The notes under the pieces are model-generated. The model saw only the letters and a program-made list of their open reading frames with translations. It did not search any database and had not been told where the DNA came from. From the NCBI GenBank assembly GCA_015499995.1, contig JADNRV010000013.1, positions 186,001-250,000 of the forward strand: a stretch of DNA of 64,000 nt. Direction: 5' to 3'. The translations under genes and the position numbers were made by a program. This stretch comes from Flammula alnicola (lineage: Eukaryota > Basidiomycota > Agaricomycetes > Agaricales > Strophariaceae). Below are positions 13,981 to 25,390 of this stretch, in pieces (within the stretch, counting starts at the first letter, position 1; every line of letters begins with the position of its first letter).

Positions 13981-16900
13981 ATGCAAAACCAACAGACCCG
14001 AAATGCGACTCAAAGTATCAGCCAGACCCAGAGTCTTGCCGCAGTGCAAACACTTCTCAGAGCGGGCCTCGGGACTATCACATATCTTAGGTTGGGCCAC
14101 TTGCCTTCAACCATCTTGTTCTTCAAAATACTCAATACTTTTTGTTTCTCAAGAAACCTATTACCAGAAGATAATTTCACAAGAAGTTTGTTTCATGCGA
14201 CTTTATTCCACTGCACTGTTCACTGATTTTCCCAATAGGCCACTTTACCTCGATAGATGATTCAAGCTCCTCCCAGCCTGATGGGTCACAAGAAAGCACA
14301 TCTTCTCGGACAAATGTTAGCGGTTTTAGGATCACGGTAACTGGGCTTACGAAGCTTCAGGTCATAAATTCTATGGCTGAAACCCATTCTTCTCTAGACT
14401 ATCACTAGAGGATACACCGATGAGGCAGACAGAATTCTAAATTACATGGTATATGCGCCCTATACAGTCATAAAATTGCCTTACTAACCACGACATATCT
14501 AAGGAATATGGGATATTTGATGCTCTCGAAAAGCGCTACCTTCGAAGCTTTATATTTGGGATCTATCTTGTAAGCTCTTGCCCCAATGGTCGTAGTTTCA
14601 CTGAATTGTATCCTTCATCCTTTCAGGATACCAAGGATCCTACTAAGTAAACGTTCGAGTCTTTCTGTCTTTTTGTGCTTACCCTTTCCCTCTCAGCATC
14701 GTCGAAGCCTATACCTTCAATTTCAAGGTCTGTCTTCCATGCTATCTAACGGCCCAGTGCACAAAGTTTCAACCTTGTGTGATTATCAGTACCACATGAT
14801 CCCAGGAAGCGATGTCTTCGTCCCAGTCATAAGTCTCGCAGAAGACCGGAAGAAAAATGTCGAAGATCCCGTCGCAAGAGCAATCAAGAAAGGGAGAGCA
14901 CCAACACTCAAGGATGTCAAGACGAGTGTGAAGGTGATTTAATTCCGCCAGCCTCTTTTACCGTAATAACCTTCGCCTTTTCAAGAGTCTTCTCAAGACG
15001 CTGATACAGGCCATAAGTAATATGGACGTCTTGCCAAGTATGTGCCAGTTGGTGGAGTTTGAACCATACTTATTTTATTCTACTGTAGGGCGTCGTTTCG
15101 CTACTTTTAAAGTATTTTACACAGAGGAAACACCACCGGATTACGAACCTCCCCATTTCGAACCTGGTGATGTCGACAGAGACAAATGGTTTTTTATGAC
15201 ACATGACCTCGACGAAGTTCCGGAGAGGACTAGCATTGGGAAACTTGAAACTGGACACCATTCGTGAGTCATATTAAACCAGAAAGACGTGTTCCTGACT
15301 TACCTGACCTCATTCAGTGTCCATCTCAATGTGTCATCAATAACTTCGTACTTGCCGTCTTCTTCAGAACATGGCGATGATGCGACTTTCTCTGGCTTAA
15401 CTCCTAACCCAGGTCGCTTAAACCTGTCGCCTCTCCAGGAAGCTGCTGTGTGCAAGGACCAGGCTGAAAAACAACTCGAGGACGCCAAAAATAGGAACCT
15501 TGTGTGGCCCGTCGAGGATTCCATCGAACTTGGTGATGATGACGCGGAAGGCGATGACGATGACGAGTATATTAGGTTACCAGACGGTCATTTCGAGAAG
15601 ATTGACACTATCTCCCCAATCGGAACGAGAAACGAAAATGGGGGTATCGACGCCCTACTACCAGGAGGGGAAAGCCGAGAGACCCATTTCGGCGGCGTTT
15701 CTGAAAATGTGCCAAGATATCTGCGCGAAATGGTGCGTACATCCCTAGGCTCTGGCACAGATTTTGTTCAAGAGCGGGCCACACAGGCAGCCGAACAAAT
15801 ACCGAAAGACTCCAATTTTGAAGAAACACAGCCATTGCTACTAACCCAAAAAGTCAACGGTACATCTTTGAACTTCTTCGGTCTTTTGACTTCTGATGGC
15901 GATCTTTTCCCTCTTACCAAAGCGATTCAGCCTGCATCAACGCCAGTATCAGCCCCTTCCTCAGATTATCAGTCAACCCTTTCCCCACTCTCTACTGCAC
16001 CGACGAGTCCTACATCTCAGGGGTTCGACCCCGAAATGTTGAAAAACATGCACATTAATGCTCCTGACAATTGCGACAGTGAAATGTTAGGTACGCTGGA
16101 CCTTTTAAAAAACACTTAATCCAACTTATGTTTTAACTTTAACTTCAGACTTGGAAACCCAAATCAACCCCCATGATTCATCGGTGGACTCAATCCGATC
16201 TTTCGCACAAAGAAATGAAAGAAGTGATGCCATAGAACAAACTCCTGAGCCAAATGATAATGGACTCGACTGCGAATGTGGCATCCCGGTACGCCCTCTA
16301 TAGCATAAAGTCAGTGTTAGCTGATGTACGTTTACAGGCGGAAGACGAGTCATGCTATTGCGAGGGTGGCTGCAGGAAGTGGTTCCATCTTTGGTTAGTA
16401 CATGGCAGTTGCCTTGAATATATGTTTTATATGACGCTGAATCTTTGTAGGTGTATGGGGTATGTTAACGTGATCTTGTACATTTACTTCACCTGCACTG
16501 ACTTTAGATATCACGCAATCGGTGATCCTCGCATCCCCACCAAGTTTATCTGCTTCGATTGTCGAGTCCGTGCGGATATGAATTGGGAACTCATCAAACT
16601 GGAGTTGTATCCTCAAATGCTTTCGAAATTCAAGGATCTTGCCCTCTTGAGGTAATTTACTCTCACCTAAATAATCTGTTAGACGATCTTGACGACAAAT
16701 CCGTGATGTATAGGAGGTCGATCAAAACTGCTCAGGCTCTGCAGAGCTTTTCATCTTTGGAATATTCAAAAGCTTTTGGTGAGGAAGTATCGAAAAAGCG
16801 GAAGTGTGGACCAGAAACTAATTGAAGCCTTTATGCTTATTATAGGTGGTGATCTTGCTTCAGCTGGACGGACGCTGAAAATGCTCGAGGATAAAGGTTT

Positions 16901-17444
16901 GTGAATTTAGTTCCTTTTTTTTTTTGAATACTTTGAAAAGTATTTTAGACTACGTATTGCAGGAATCGGTTGCAATCGACGACATGGGTCTTACAGTTGC
17001 GACCCGTTCGAAGAAGGGCAAGAATGGCAAGAGCACAGCCAATAAAACGAGGTCTCGCAAGAACGTACAGAAATTGCGTTATGTTTTTAATCAGGAAATT
17101 CAAACCAAACCTCACTATTTGGACTACTTCATGCCCGATGATCAGGAGGTAGAAAACCGATTGTTGGGCCTTTCTGAAATGGCTCGTTTTTTCTTATTTC
17201 ATTCTACAAGCCTCATGGCTGAAAATTTCTGTCGCAGACCAAGCCTAAGCTCGCGAAGCTTACAATGAGCCTATTCAATGAAACACAAACTCAGGATGAG
17301 ACACAGGAGGCTACAGCACCTTTGGCTGGGTCATTTCTTGGCAAGCGAGCAGTATCGCAGTATGAACCTGACTCTTTGGCACAGGACAGACCTCCGAAGA
17401 AATTAAAGATGTCCGTCGCAATGGGAGTAGACCTTGCAGAGTAG
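13981..17444 (+). CDS. HOP1: Meiotic chromosome axis protein Hop1 (HORMA + PHD finger)
   Basis: Axis protein that promotes Spo11 breaks and interhomolog repair in meiosis. ATG at 13981 starts MQNQQTRNATQSISQTQSL, matching the usual Hop1 opening. The HORMA domain runs roughly from residue 10 to 230: RAGLGTITYLR, NLLPEDNFT, YLRSFIFGIYL, DPTNIVEAYTFNF, YHMIPGSDVFVPV. An acidic and Ser/Pro-rich linker follows. A PHD-type zinc finger near residues 590-650 reads CECGIP, then CYCEGGCRKWFHLWC and FICFDCRVRAD, with two introns inside. The C-terminal part (TRSRKNVQKLRYVF) is basic, and the end carries PPKKLK, a likely nuclear signal. Stop TAG at 17442-17444. About a dozen short introns. HORMA plus PHD in one protein is the known Hop1 layout of several fungi. 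Confidence 0.92.
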
Positions 17445-18003
17445 TTACCACCCATACGAAGAGACTCCTGGGACATGTCTCTGGGACATGTCTCTGAGGT
17501 ATGGAAAGAGTGAGTGCCTATTATAAGGCCCCAAGTTGTATTTTTATCGTTTGTTTGTAATTCTCCATTGTTGGTATCGTTGCTCGTCATGTCTCTGGAT
17601 CCCACTGCCAGTGTGCTGCAGTACTGTTTTAGTAATAGCGAATGTACTTATATTCCGAGTCTGCCAAAATTCTATCTGCGGCTGGAAGGTTGGATTCAAT
17701 TTTTTGTTGGAATTTACGAGACAAGAGAACGAAAAATTGATTCGACACTGCAGTTAGCTGCAGTCAAGCTGCAGTTGCGCACAACCAATGGTCATCTCGA
17801 ACTTACGTAATTACACTTTTTAGTCCAATGACAACCACTCAAACTCAAACAGGCTTGCCAATCTCTACTTAGTCTCCCGTAGTCAGACTAACAAAATTCG
17901 TAAGTCTTTTTTATTGTATTGATCGACGACTTACTCATCTGATCTCTACTGCAACTCCTCTACGTCGTAGTCGCCTACAGAAGGACCTCCAACGTCGAGC
18001 GAC
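17445..18003. other. Intergenic, 5' region of SDA1
   Basis: About 560 bases. Contains a direct duplication of GGGACATGTCTCT near 17470-17497 and clustered CTGCAG sites near 17745-17775. A GTAAGT donor near 17900 and a later AG could be a 5' untranslated intron of SDA1, but this is only possible. Confidence 0.4.
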
Positions 18004-20673
18004 ATGGTACGCGGTGCTCTACTTACCTCTAATCTTCCCCAATTGCAAAACTTGATCAAGCGGGATCCGGTTGCCTATAAAGAAGAGTTTCTTCAGCAAT
18101 GGAACCACTACAATAGCATTCGTCAAATATTCAAAATAAACCCGGATGAACAAGCTCAGCATTATAAAGAGCTAGTGTCGTTTATTTCTCAAGTAACTCT
18201 GATTTTTTTTGTCCAACTACCTTGTTTTTTTAATATCGTTTCCTCAGGTTGCAACATGTTATCCTCGTGAAACGGCGGAATTTCCATCTCAAATATCGTC
18301 ACTTCTCATCGAAAGCTATGGCATTCTTGCCCCGGATACTCGGAAGACCCTTGTCCAAAATTTAGTGTTGCTTCGAAACAAGGATGTCATCACATCAATA
18401 GAGTACGTTCTTGTCCTCTGTTAAGGCTCTCAAGGAATTAAGTGACTCTAGATTGTTGCAATCGCTATTTCCTCTACTGCCTCGCACGTCCTCCTCTACG
18501 CTTCGATCTTACATTCGGAAGACTATTCTCTCTGATATACGAGTTGCAAATCTCCGGTCTCAAAACCATAAACTCAATCGCGCCGTCCAAGCAATGCTTT
18601 TCGGTATGGTTGAGCGTGGAATGTCTGGAGACGTAGTCGGTGACAAAGGCAAGCTCAGAGCAGTAAATGGCCCAACGAGTGATCGTGACAGCCATAACGT
18701 TGATGAAGCACTGTGGGCTGTTGTTCTGACTCAAGAATTGTGGAGGAAAAAAGTTTGGTTCGTTTTGTAGCATCTTTGTCTGTTTCGCTGAGCTGAACAA
18801 TTAATTTTCAGGAATGATGCGAAATCAGTCTCTATCGTTGCTCAAGGGTGCTTCCATCCCGTAACAAAAGTTCAGAGTGCTTCATTGCATTTCTTCCTCG
18901 GAAGCGAAGAAGAAGACGAAGAATCAGATGAGGAGGTTAGTTTCTTTCTTGGTAATACCACAGTTTCATTTCAAGGTACTCATCTTGTCTGTAGGAGGTC
19001 GATGTCAGGTCCCTCCATCACCGACGTGAAATCAACAAGAAAACGAGAAGCGGAGACAACAAACTGAGGAAGCAGCTGAAAGTTGCCAAGAAGGCAAGCA
19101 AATCCATTGTGTCCTACTCTTCACCTTCTAGATGAAGCTTTTGGTCAACAGAAAAAACACAACAAGACTGCTTCGATGCCTAACTTCTCAGCAATTCAGT
19201 TACTCAACGATCCTCAAACTTTTGGAGAAAAGCTATACGATATGTTGAACACTTACGACAAACGCTTTTCCTTGGATCACAAAATTCTCATCATGCAACT
19301 CCTCTCACGCATTATGGGTTCTCACAAGCTATGTGTCCTTGGTTTCTACACATATATTGTCAAATATCTTTTCTACCGACAACTCCGTGTACCTAGCATC
19401 CTAGTCGCCTTGGCCCAATCCGTACATGATCTAACTCCACCCGACGCTGTCACACCCGTAATCCGGAAGCTTTCTCAGGAATTCGTGCATCCAGGTGTAG
19501 GCAGTGAAGTTATTGCGGCAGGCCTCAATGCCATTAGGGAAGTTAGTCGACGACAACCCTGGGCAATGGAGGAAGATTTGCTAGGTGATTTGATCGAATA
19601 CCGGAAGAGCAAAGACAAAGCCGTGACTTCAGCGGCACGTGGGTTGCTTAAACTGTATCGTGAAGTCAATCCCAGTATGTTGAAGAGAAGAGAACGGGTA
19701 AAATTTTCGAATAATTGAGTGCATTTCGAAGAACTTACGTTTTTCTCATCAGGGAAAAGATGCGAGTATGGGACTGGCAAGCGGGAGTGCGCCATTGCCC
19801 TACGGCCACAGCGCTGAGGCTGCGGTTGATATCGAAGGATTATCTGTACGCTCGCGACATTTTCAAGGCTTCTTGCTTCTCATCTTGGTGTTTAGCTTCT
19901 TGAGGATCACTTACAAAAGCTTCGTGAAGAAGATGGTGTCGACCTTGGTGACGACGACGACGAATCCATGTGGCAAGGCTGGGATGTGGAAAGTGACGAG
20001 TCCAACTCCGACTCTTCGGAGGAATGGATAAATGTCGACGACGATGACAACGATGCTCTCGTCATTAGCGACAGCGAGGACGAGGGAGACCTGCCCAAAG
20101 ATAAGGCGACAGAGGATCCCAACTCATCAAATCCTTTGCGCATATCTACATTAGCCACAACTAAAGTAATTATATTCCCCCTCCTCGGTCATCCCCATGC
20201 TCACTTTTTCTATCTCATAGATTCTTACCCCCGCCGACTTTGCCCTCCTCAATGATTTACGTATGAAGGCCGCAGTGAAAGACGTAGAAACGACAGGGGG
20301 TAGCAAGGCCAAACGAAAGCTCGCGGCATTGGAGGCATCTCAGAAAAGCCACTCTGCTGATCAGAACACTCAAGACGAATTTATTTCAGAAAACGACATT
20401 CTTGGACCTCGCAAGAAGGCAAAAGCTGACTATGCAGAGCGTATGGCCTCCATTCAGAAAGGACGAGAAGGTCGCGAGAAATTCGGCTCTAACAAGGGCA
20501 AACAAAACAAAGCTACACCCAGCAGTTCTACAAACAGAGAAAAGGCTAGAAACAAACCCATAATGATGGTGCTCGGCAGTCTCGCTGTCAGAGGCAAGAA
20601 GAAGCAGTCCTTGAGAGAGAAACAGCAAAAACTGAGGGCGCATATCGATAAGGGCAAGAAATCACGACACTAG
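18004..20673 (+). CDS. SDA1: SDA1 ribosome-biogenesis protein
   Basis: Nucleolar/nuclear protein needed for 60S maturation and export and for actin organisation in yeast. It opens [20 protein letters not shown] and continues with [29 protein letters not shown] and [20 protein letters not shown], all typical of the SDA1 N-terminal domain. The middle shows an acidic run ([10 protein letters not shown]) and a conserved helical block with [18 protein letters not shown]. The C-terminal exons read [18 protein letters not shown] and end [18 protein letters not shown] plus a basic tail. The stop codon ends at 20673. Full length, with about eight short introns; second acidic tract near 19990-20110. 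Confidence 0.95.
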
Positions 20674-20794
20674 ACAAGTAAAGGTATGGTATTTAGATGG
20701 CGTCTATGTTGTATTTCACAGGTTCAGCACAAATAGCCATAGCCATATATTTTATAATAGCATTCAATAATTTGGCGTCAGCGAAAAAATCATA

Positions 20795-21796
20795 TTAGCC
20801 CATAATTCCATCCCTCCATATCGCTACGCCCATAACAGCAGCGCCAAATCCAAACAGTGGTATGGCAACCACATACCACAAAAGAATTTTAAAGACCTGT
20901 CGTGTACTGTTGGCAAACCAAAGCATAGCGAGAGCCGTTGATGAATAGGCGAATGCGATGTCCCATTTCAGAAAATCGAGGAGATGAAAGCTTATATCGG
21001 TTGAAGGAGGGAGAGGAAACCTCATGGGTATGAGGAGCGCCCGTACGGCAGTGAAATCGTTTATAATGGGCCAAACAGTAGCGATATGAACTGAAGACGA
21101 AATCATGAAACACCCAAGGTAGAGTGCTTGCATGATCCCATATCCAGACTTGGAAGATATGTTGAATTGGAGGTGACCGAGTTGTGCAACGGCCACGAAT
21201 GCTGGGTAGAATTGCCATATTGCGGTAAGGTAAAAATCGTTCATGGTAAGCATGGCGACCGAAGGTATTACCGATCCAACAATGATACCGAAGACGATGG
21301 CTTGCGCTTGTGCCTGAGTAAATGACCGTACGCCAAATGCGTCCTTTTTCTTGACACCGCCGGTCAAGATAAACGCGAGCCAGTAAACTGGAAATATGAC
21401 ACCAAGAGTTGCAACTTGCGTAATAAGACCCCAAATGGCGGGATATGCCACAAGGTGGCTTTGGCTAACTCGGTATGACTCTACGATAGGCAATAAGACC
21501 AAAGGTAGTCCATTTCCAATGCCATATGCCAGGAAGGGGAGAGCGTCAGGAGACCCCATTAGAATGTCGAAGAATGCAACCAAAGGGCACAATGCCCCGT
21601 CGAGGGCACGGAGTCCAGTGTAAGGTGTGAAGTAATGTTTCTGAGGGGATCCTGGGTGCGGTACGAAATTTAGTTGGCACTGGGAACCTATTTGCGCGCC
21701 CAAGCCTGCCATCTTGAAGCGACCCCAGATGAAGTGGACGGCCAAAGCACTCAACGGTGGAAACACTATGAGGGCTAGCAGATAACCTTCAAACAT
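20795..21796 (-). CDS. Polytopic membrane protein of unknown function
   Basis: An uninterrupted 333-codon frame, unusual here because most neighbours are intron-rich. About eight or nine hydrophobic segments are visible, for example GYLLALIVFPPLSALAV, GLITQVATLGVIFPVYWLAF, VFGIIVGSVIPSVAML and LLWYVVAIPLFGFGAAVMG. No signal-anchor, kinase or transporter motif recognised. Conserved-looking stretches include AIWQFYPAFVAVAQ near residue 190. Multispanning proteins of this size and layout occur near fungal biosynthetic genes, but no such cluster is present here, so I assign no function. ATG at 21794-21796; stop at 20795. Convergent with SDA1. Confidence 0.75.
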   Translation of the reverse strand: MFEGYLLALIVFPPLSALAVHFIWGRFKMAGLGAQIGSQCQLNFVPHPGSPQKHYFTPYTGLRALDGALCPLVAFFDILMGSPDALPFLAYGIGNGLPLVLLPIVESYRVSQSHLVAYPAIWGLITQVATLGVIFPVYWLAFILTGGVKKKDAFGVRSFTQAQAQAIVFGIIVGSVIPSVAMLTMNDFYLTAIWQFYPAFVAVAQLGHLQFNISSKSGYGIMQALYLGCFMISSSVHIATVWPIINDFTAVRALLIPMRFPLPPSTDISFHLLDFLKWDIAFAYSSTALAMLWFANSTRQVFKILLWYVVAIPLFGFGAAVMGVAIWRDGIMG

Positions 21797-22810
21797 TATT
21801 TAGATGACAATCATAAGTCACATGGATATGAAGCTTGCCGTTAAATATTTTACGAGACATTGCACCGCGAATTTTCCTTGAGAAAAAATAATATTGATGG
21901 AGGTTTGCAACGGCGTCGCTGTCAACGCCAAGGCTCAAGATGAGATAGATACTTGAAATGAAGAGAGAGCCTACAAGTAGTGCAGCAGATTTTTTCAAAA
22001 GCGTCTCTTTTGAGAAAGGCAGTAGAAAGAGTGAAGGTGAACTTGACGGTTGACACTGGCATGATGGACCGTAACCCTCAGGCTGCAAGGCGCGCCCGCG
22101 CTCCGAGTCGCCCGCGCCTCTTACAGTGCCCATCACCACCTCGCATCACCTGGTTTGGCAGGGAACAAACAAAAACACACATTTGATAACTACATTTTCC
22201 CGGATACCCCAAATTTGTCAAAAACACCGGGAATGGGCTTAGATTCATGAGGGCAATCATTGATGTGAATCTCAAGTCGATCGGACAAGTTTTCGAAATT
22301 CCGGCCTTAGAAAAGTGAAACAAACCCTAACCCTACGTCACAACCTACTATATAAGGTATGTTACAGTCACGGTCACACTTACCGAAAGCTACCACCCAA
22401 CCCTACAGAGCCGCCGGATCAGGCAGGAAAAGGGGATTTTTGGCCGAAAACCTCATAAACGTTGTTTCCTGCCTTTCTTCATCTTCTCTCCCTCAAATAA
22501 TATAAAATTGGAGCCCTTTATTTTTTTTCTCAACCCCGAAAAAGTGAAACACCGTGGGAAAAAATGAGAAAACGCGTAAATCGCATTCTTTTCATGGGTT
22601 TCCTTCCTAAGAAAATCAGAAAAATTCTACAAAAAATTTCTCGGCACCAAACAGGAGGTGTTGGAGAGGTGGTGATGGGCACTGTACTCAAGGGGCGAGA
22701 AATACTTACATAATCCAAGGCGATTTTGATAGTTCAACTGAACTCACTTTACAACTTAAAGCTTGATGCAGATGCCTCGCCTTTCCAATACGAATCGTTG
22801 AATTCTTGCT
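21797..22810. other. Long divergent intergenic region
   Basis: About 1 kb between the membrane-protein gene and BMT2, transcribed away from each other. Open frames are short and unconvincing. Contains a short telomere-like motif at 22322-22335 and A/T-rich runs near 22495-22640. Presumably holds both promoters and the BMT2 leader. Confidence 0.45.
22322..22335 (+). promoter_or_regulatory. Telo-box-like motif AAACCCTAACCCTA
   Basis: Two tandem CCCTAA units with a leading AAA, 476 bases upstream of the BMT2 start. It resembles both the TTAGGG telomere unit, which many fungi use, and the telo-box known from promoters of ribosome-related genes in plants. A role here is speculation. Confidence 0.35.
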
Positions 22811-23862
22811 ATGCCAAAAGCCAGGAAGCACAAGAATCCCATTGTCTCGATAGCAGCTCCAAATACTTCTATTGCAGCACAGTCTTGCCGGAACACCATC
22901 CGTAAATACCATATACTCTTGAAGCGACGACGACAGCTCGAGAATAGCAACGCGCTAGGACGCGCGGCTGCGTTAACGGCAATAGAGCAACAAATCTCAG
23001 ATTTAGGAGGTCTTGAAAGATACCAACAACTGTCATCTCTGGGTCAGCGAGAAGAACGGGGTGGTGGCAGTGAAAAAATCTTCATTCAATGGATGAAAGA
23101 ATTGGGCGTTCACCGCATCCCGGAAGGCAAAGCCAAAGTACGGTGTGTATATTATGTTCAAAGTTAACTATTCTACCTTGCCATACTCACATCGTCTCAT
23201 TTCCTAGGCTACTTGAAGTTGGGGCTTTGAAACCTGACAATTATCAATCTTGTTCCTCTTGGATTGATTGGAGGCCCATTGACTTGCGTTCGCGTCATCC
23301 CCGAATCATCGAACAAGATTTCTTATGCATGGATCTGAAGGAAAATGAGCAGAAGTGGGATGCAATCAGCTTGAGTCTAGTCCTGAACTTCGTCCCACTT
23401 CCAGTTGATCGAGGTATGACGTTCTTGTCTTGTGTATTTCTCTGCTTATTGGCAATTCCTTCATTGTCAGGCCGTATGCTTCGACTAGCTCACAGCATGT
23501 TAGTTCCCGATGGACTTATGTTCCTCGCTGTAAGCCGTGCTATTATGTTTGTCGTGAATGTCATTCAACAAGGCGCCTTCCAGCTGCCTTTACCCTGCGT
23601 TGCCAATTCACGATATGTCACGTTTGAGCATCTGAAGTCGCTCGTGGAGTCTTTGGGTTTCTCTGAGATAAGAGAAAGATGGCGACAGAATGGTAAAATG
23701 GGATATTGGCTTTATCGGAAACGCATCCTTCCGGAAGTCCCAATTGCGCCGCATTCCTTCAATAAGAAGACCGTCCTTCGTACAGGTAACAGGAATAATT
23801 TTACCATAATTCTAGACAATTTGGCCGGATACTGGTGTATGTTGCAAAATATTAGAAAATAA
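22811..23862 (+). CDS. BMT2: 25S rRNA adenine-N1 methyltransferase Bmt2
   Basis: SAM-dependent enzyme that makes m1A in 25S rRNA; the animal homolog is SAMTOR. ATG at 22811 starts a basic N-terminus (MPKARKHKNPIVSI) with KRRRQLE and GLERYQQLS, typical of the family. The Rossmann part shows LLEVGALKPDNY (SAM loop), IDLRSRHPRIIEQDF and WDAISLSLVLNFVP. An intron after FLA removes an AT-rich stretch and joins to LPLPCVANSRYVTFEHL, the catalytic region. Further conserved pieces are SLGFSEIRERW and the RNNFTIIL end, after which the frame runs 15 residues further to TAA at 23860-23862. Three or four introns. Confidence 0.9.
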
Positions 23863-23882
23863 TTAAAAATAAATCGAAAATC

Positions 23883-23912
23883 GAGAGAGAGAGAGGAGAG
23901 AGAGGAGAGAGA
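23883..23912. repeat. GA-rich microsatellite
   Basis: About 30 bases of GA/GGA repeats immediately after the BMT2 stop codon, probably in its 3' untranslated region. Marks the left border of the gene-poor island. Confidence 0.85.
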
Positions 23913-24125
23913 CTGAGAACAGCCAGAAACTTCCACCTTGGGGACTCACACCTGCTCGACATCAACGCCGTGCATGGATGCGGGCGCATCAACTCTCTTT
24001 GAACACAGAAAAGTGATATTGGCGAGCTGGTTCGTCCAGATACTCGCTTAGCGTGGGTGCTGCTGTGGTTCACAAGGTATTTTCTCACCGAATTTCCTGA
24101 CATTTTGCCAATTTGGTCTACAGGG

Positions 24126-24185
24126 CCGCCTGGATACTCGCTTACAGGGTCTTGCATAATATCGTTCAGTTCGCGATTTGCTGAA
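24126..24185 (-). repeat. Left member of an inverted pair of similar fragments
   Basis: On the minus strand this reads NRELNDIMQDPVSE in an open frame. The plus strand at 24962-24995 reads DELNEFMQDPVDH, with close similarity over about 30 bases at the DNA level. The two lie on opposite strands on either side of the transposase relic. They may be remains of one duplicated gene or parts of an element; no family recognised. Confidence 0.5.
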
Positions 24186-24359
24186 AGTTGTTTGTACACC
24201 GTTGCCACCTACCCAATACAGCAACTTTGATGACTGTGTCACGAATGGGTCACATCATTGATTCAAACGTCAGAACCGCTTCAAGACCGCTTGTCATCAA
24301 CTCTCACTTCCTTCATGCTCCCCATGTCCTCCCCTTACACTCGACATACCTGCTCTTCT

Positions 24360-24857
24360 CTACAGATTATCCACATATTCTATGGCTCTGGCTCCCCCGC
24401 AACTCGCAGCATGCAGGCTTAGGCTTAGACTATCATAAGGATGGACTTTGAATGATCTATACAATATTGGGGAGTTGAAACTCACCGTCGCAATATCGTT
24501 GCGACCGTTCCTTGATTTTATCGCTTTTTCAATGGATTTTGCAGGTCTTTTTCTCCACAAAACACAGAATAGTCTAACCCTCGGGCCCTCAATAGTGTGT
24601 TTCTCTTGAATTTCATCGAGATATAGTGTAGGATTTGTATCCAAGAGGGATGATATATAATTTAACATTGACATGTCAAGGATGTGAGGGTGGCCAGAGC
24701 GGTGTGCATGAGGATTAACTTGGCCATACTCGTGGTAGAGTGCGAGGATCTTGTAGACTGCTCTCTGTGCAGCCGGTAAGCTCAACAATCTCTCGAGCAC
24801 CTTTTACTGCTCAAAATGCCAGACAACTATGCATTCGCGCAGCTCTTCTGAGATCAT
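24360..24857 (-). pseudogene. Decayed Tc1/mariner-type transposase, N-terminal HTH part
   Basis: From a possible ATG at 24855-24857 the minus strand reads MISEELRECIVVWHFEQ, then hits a TAA stop. The next piece (AREIVELTGCT) lies in another frame, and a third frame gives VYKILALYHEYGQV, GHPHILDMSMLNYISSLL and NPTLYLDEIQEK. Together these follow the order of the paired helix-turn-helix DNA-binding region of Tc1/mariner transposases common in mushrooms. The reading frame is broken by at least one stop and one shift. The catalytic DDE part is missing downstream, so this is a dead fragment. I report only the remaining pieces. Confident as a transposase relic, less so on exact borders. Confidence 0.72.
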
Positions 24858-24908
24858 TGGTGTAGCATCGAGAGAACGTCAAATCTATCAGTATCTCACG
24901 ATCGAGGC

Positions 24909-25127
24909 GTGACAACCTTTTTTGTACATATGCAAATCTGTACAAACAAGCTCACGCAAGATGAACTGAACGAATTTATGCAAGACCCTGTAGATCATCT
25001 CGAAGGTGCGTCAATTGGACAGATTATCAACTTTACTGTAGATGCATTGAATCACAATCTAATCAAACTACTAGTCCCACGCAATGTTGCACTGCTTGTC
25101 TGGCAGGCGCCGATCAGGAACAAATAA
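24909..25127 (+). other. Orphan open frame, right member of the inverted pair
   Basis: A 72-codon open frame containing DELNEFMQDPVDH and a hydrophobic C-terminal part. It shares about 30 bases with the opposite strand at 24126-24185. No recognised family, and probably a gene remnant rather than an active gene. Confidence 0.3.
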
Positions 25128-25390
25128 CTTGACTATGTCTCTGACTAGGTAGGTCAGTAGGCACCGTAGCATAGTACCAGTAGTACTCTGTATGTTTCTG
25201 GTAGACTTTCTTTCTATTTCTGTAGTAAGTATGCCATAGTTTCCGTAGCATTACACTCTACCATTCTACCATGTCTACAGAACCTATGGAGTGTTACTCA
25301 AAGTTGACTCAAACCTTGCAATTGTGGTATCACAGCAGCAAAACGTCATTAAATTAATCAAGCCAAGGTTACATGTGTATAGACAGTAAA

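Noticed and set aside
17470..17500. Direct duplication GGGACATGTCTCT as a regulatory tandem site
   Set aside because: Only two copies, just after the HOP1 stop; too little to claim a function.
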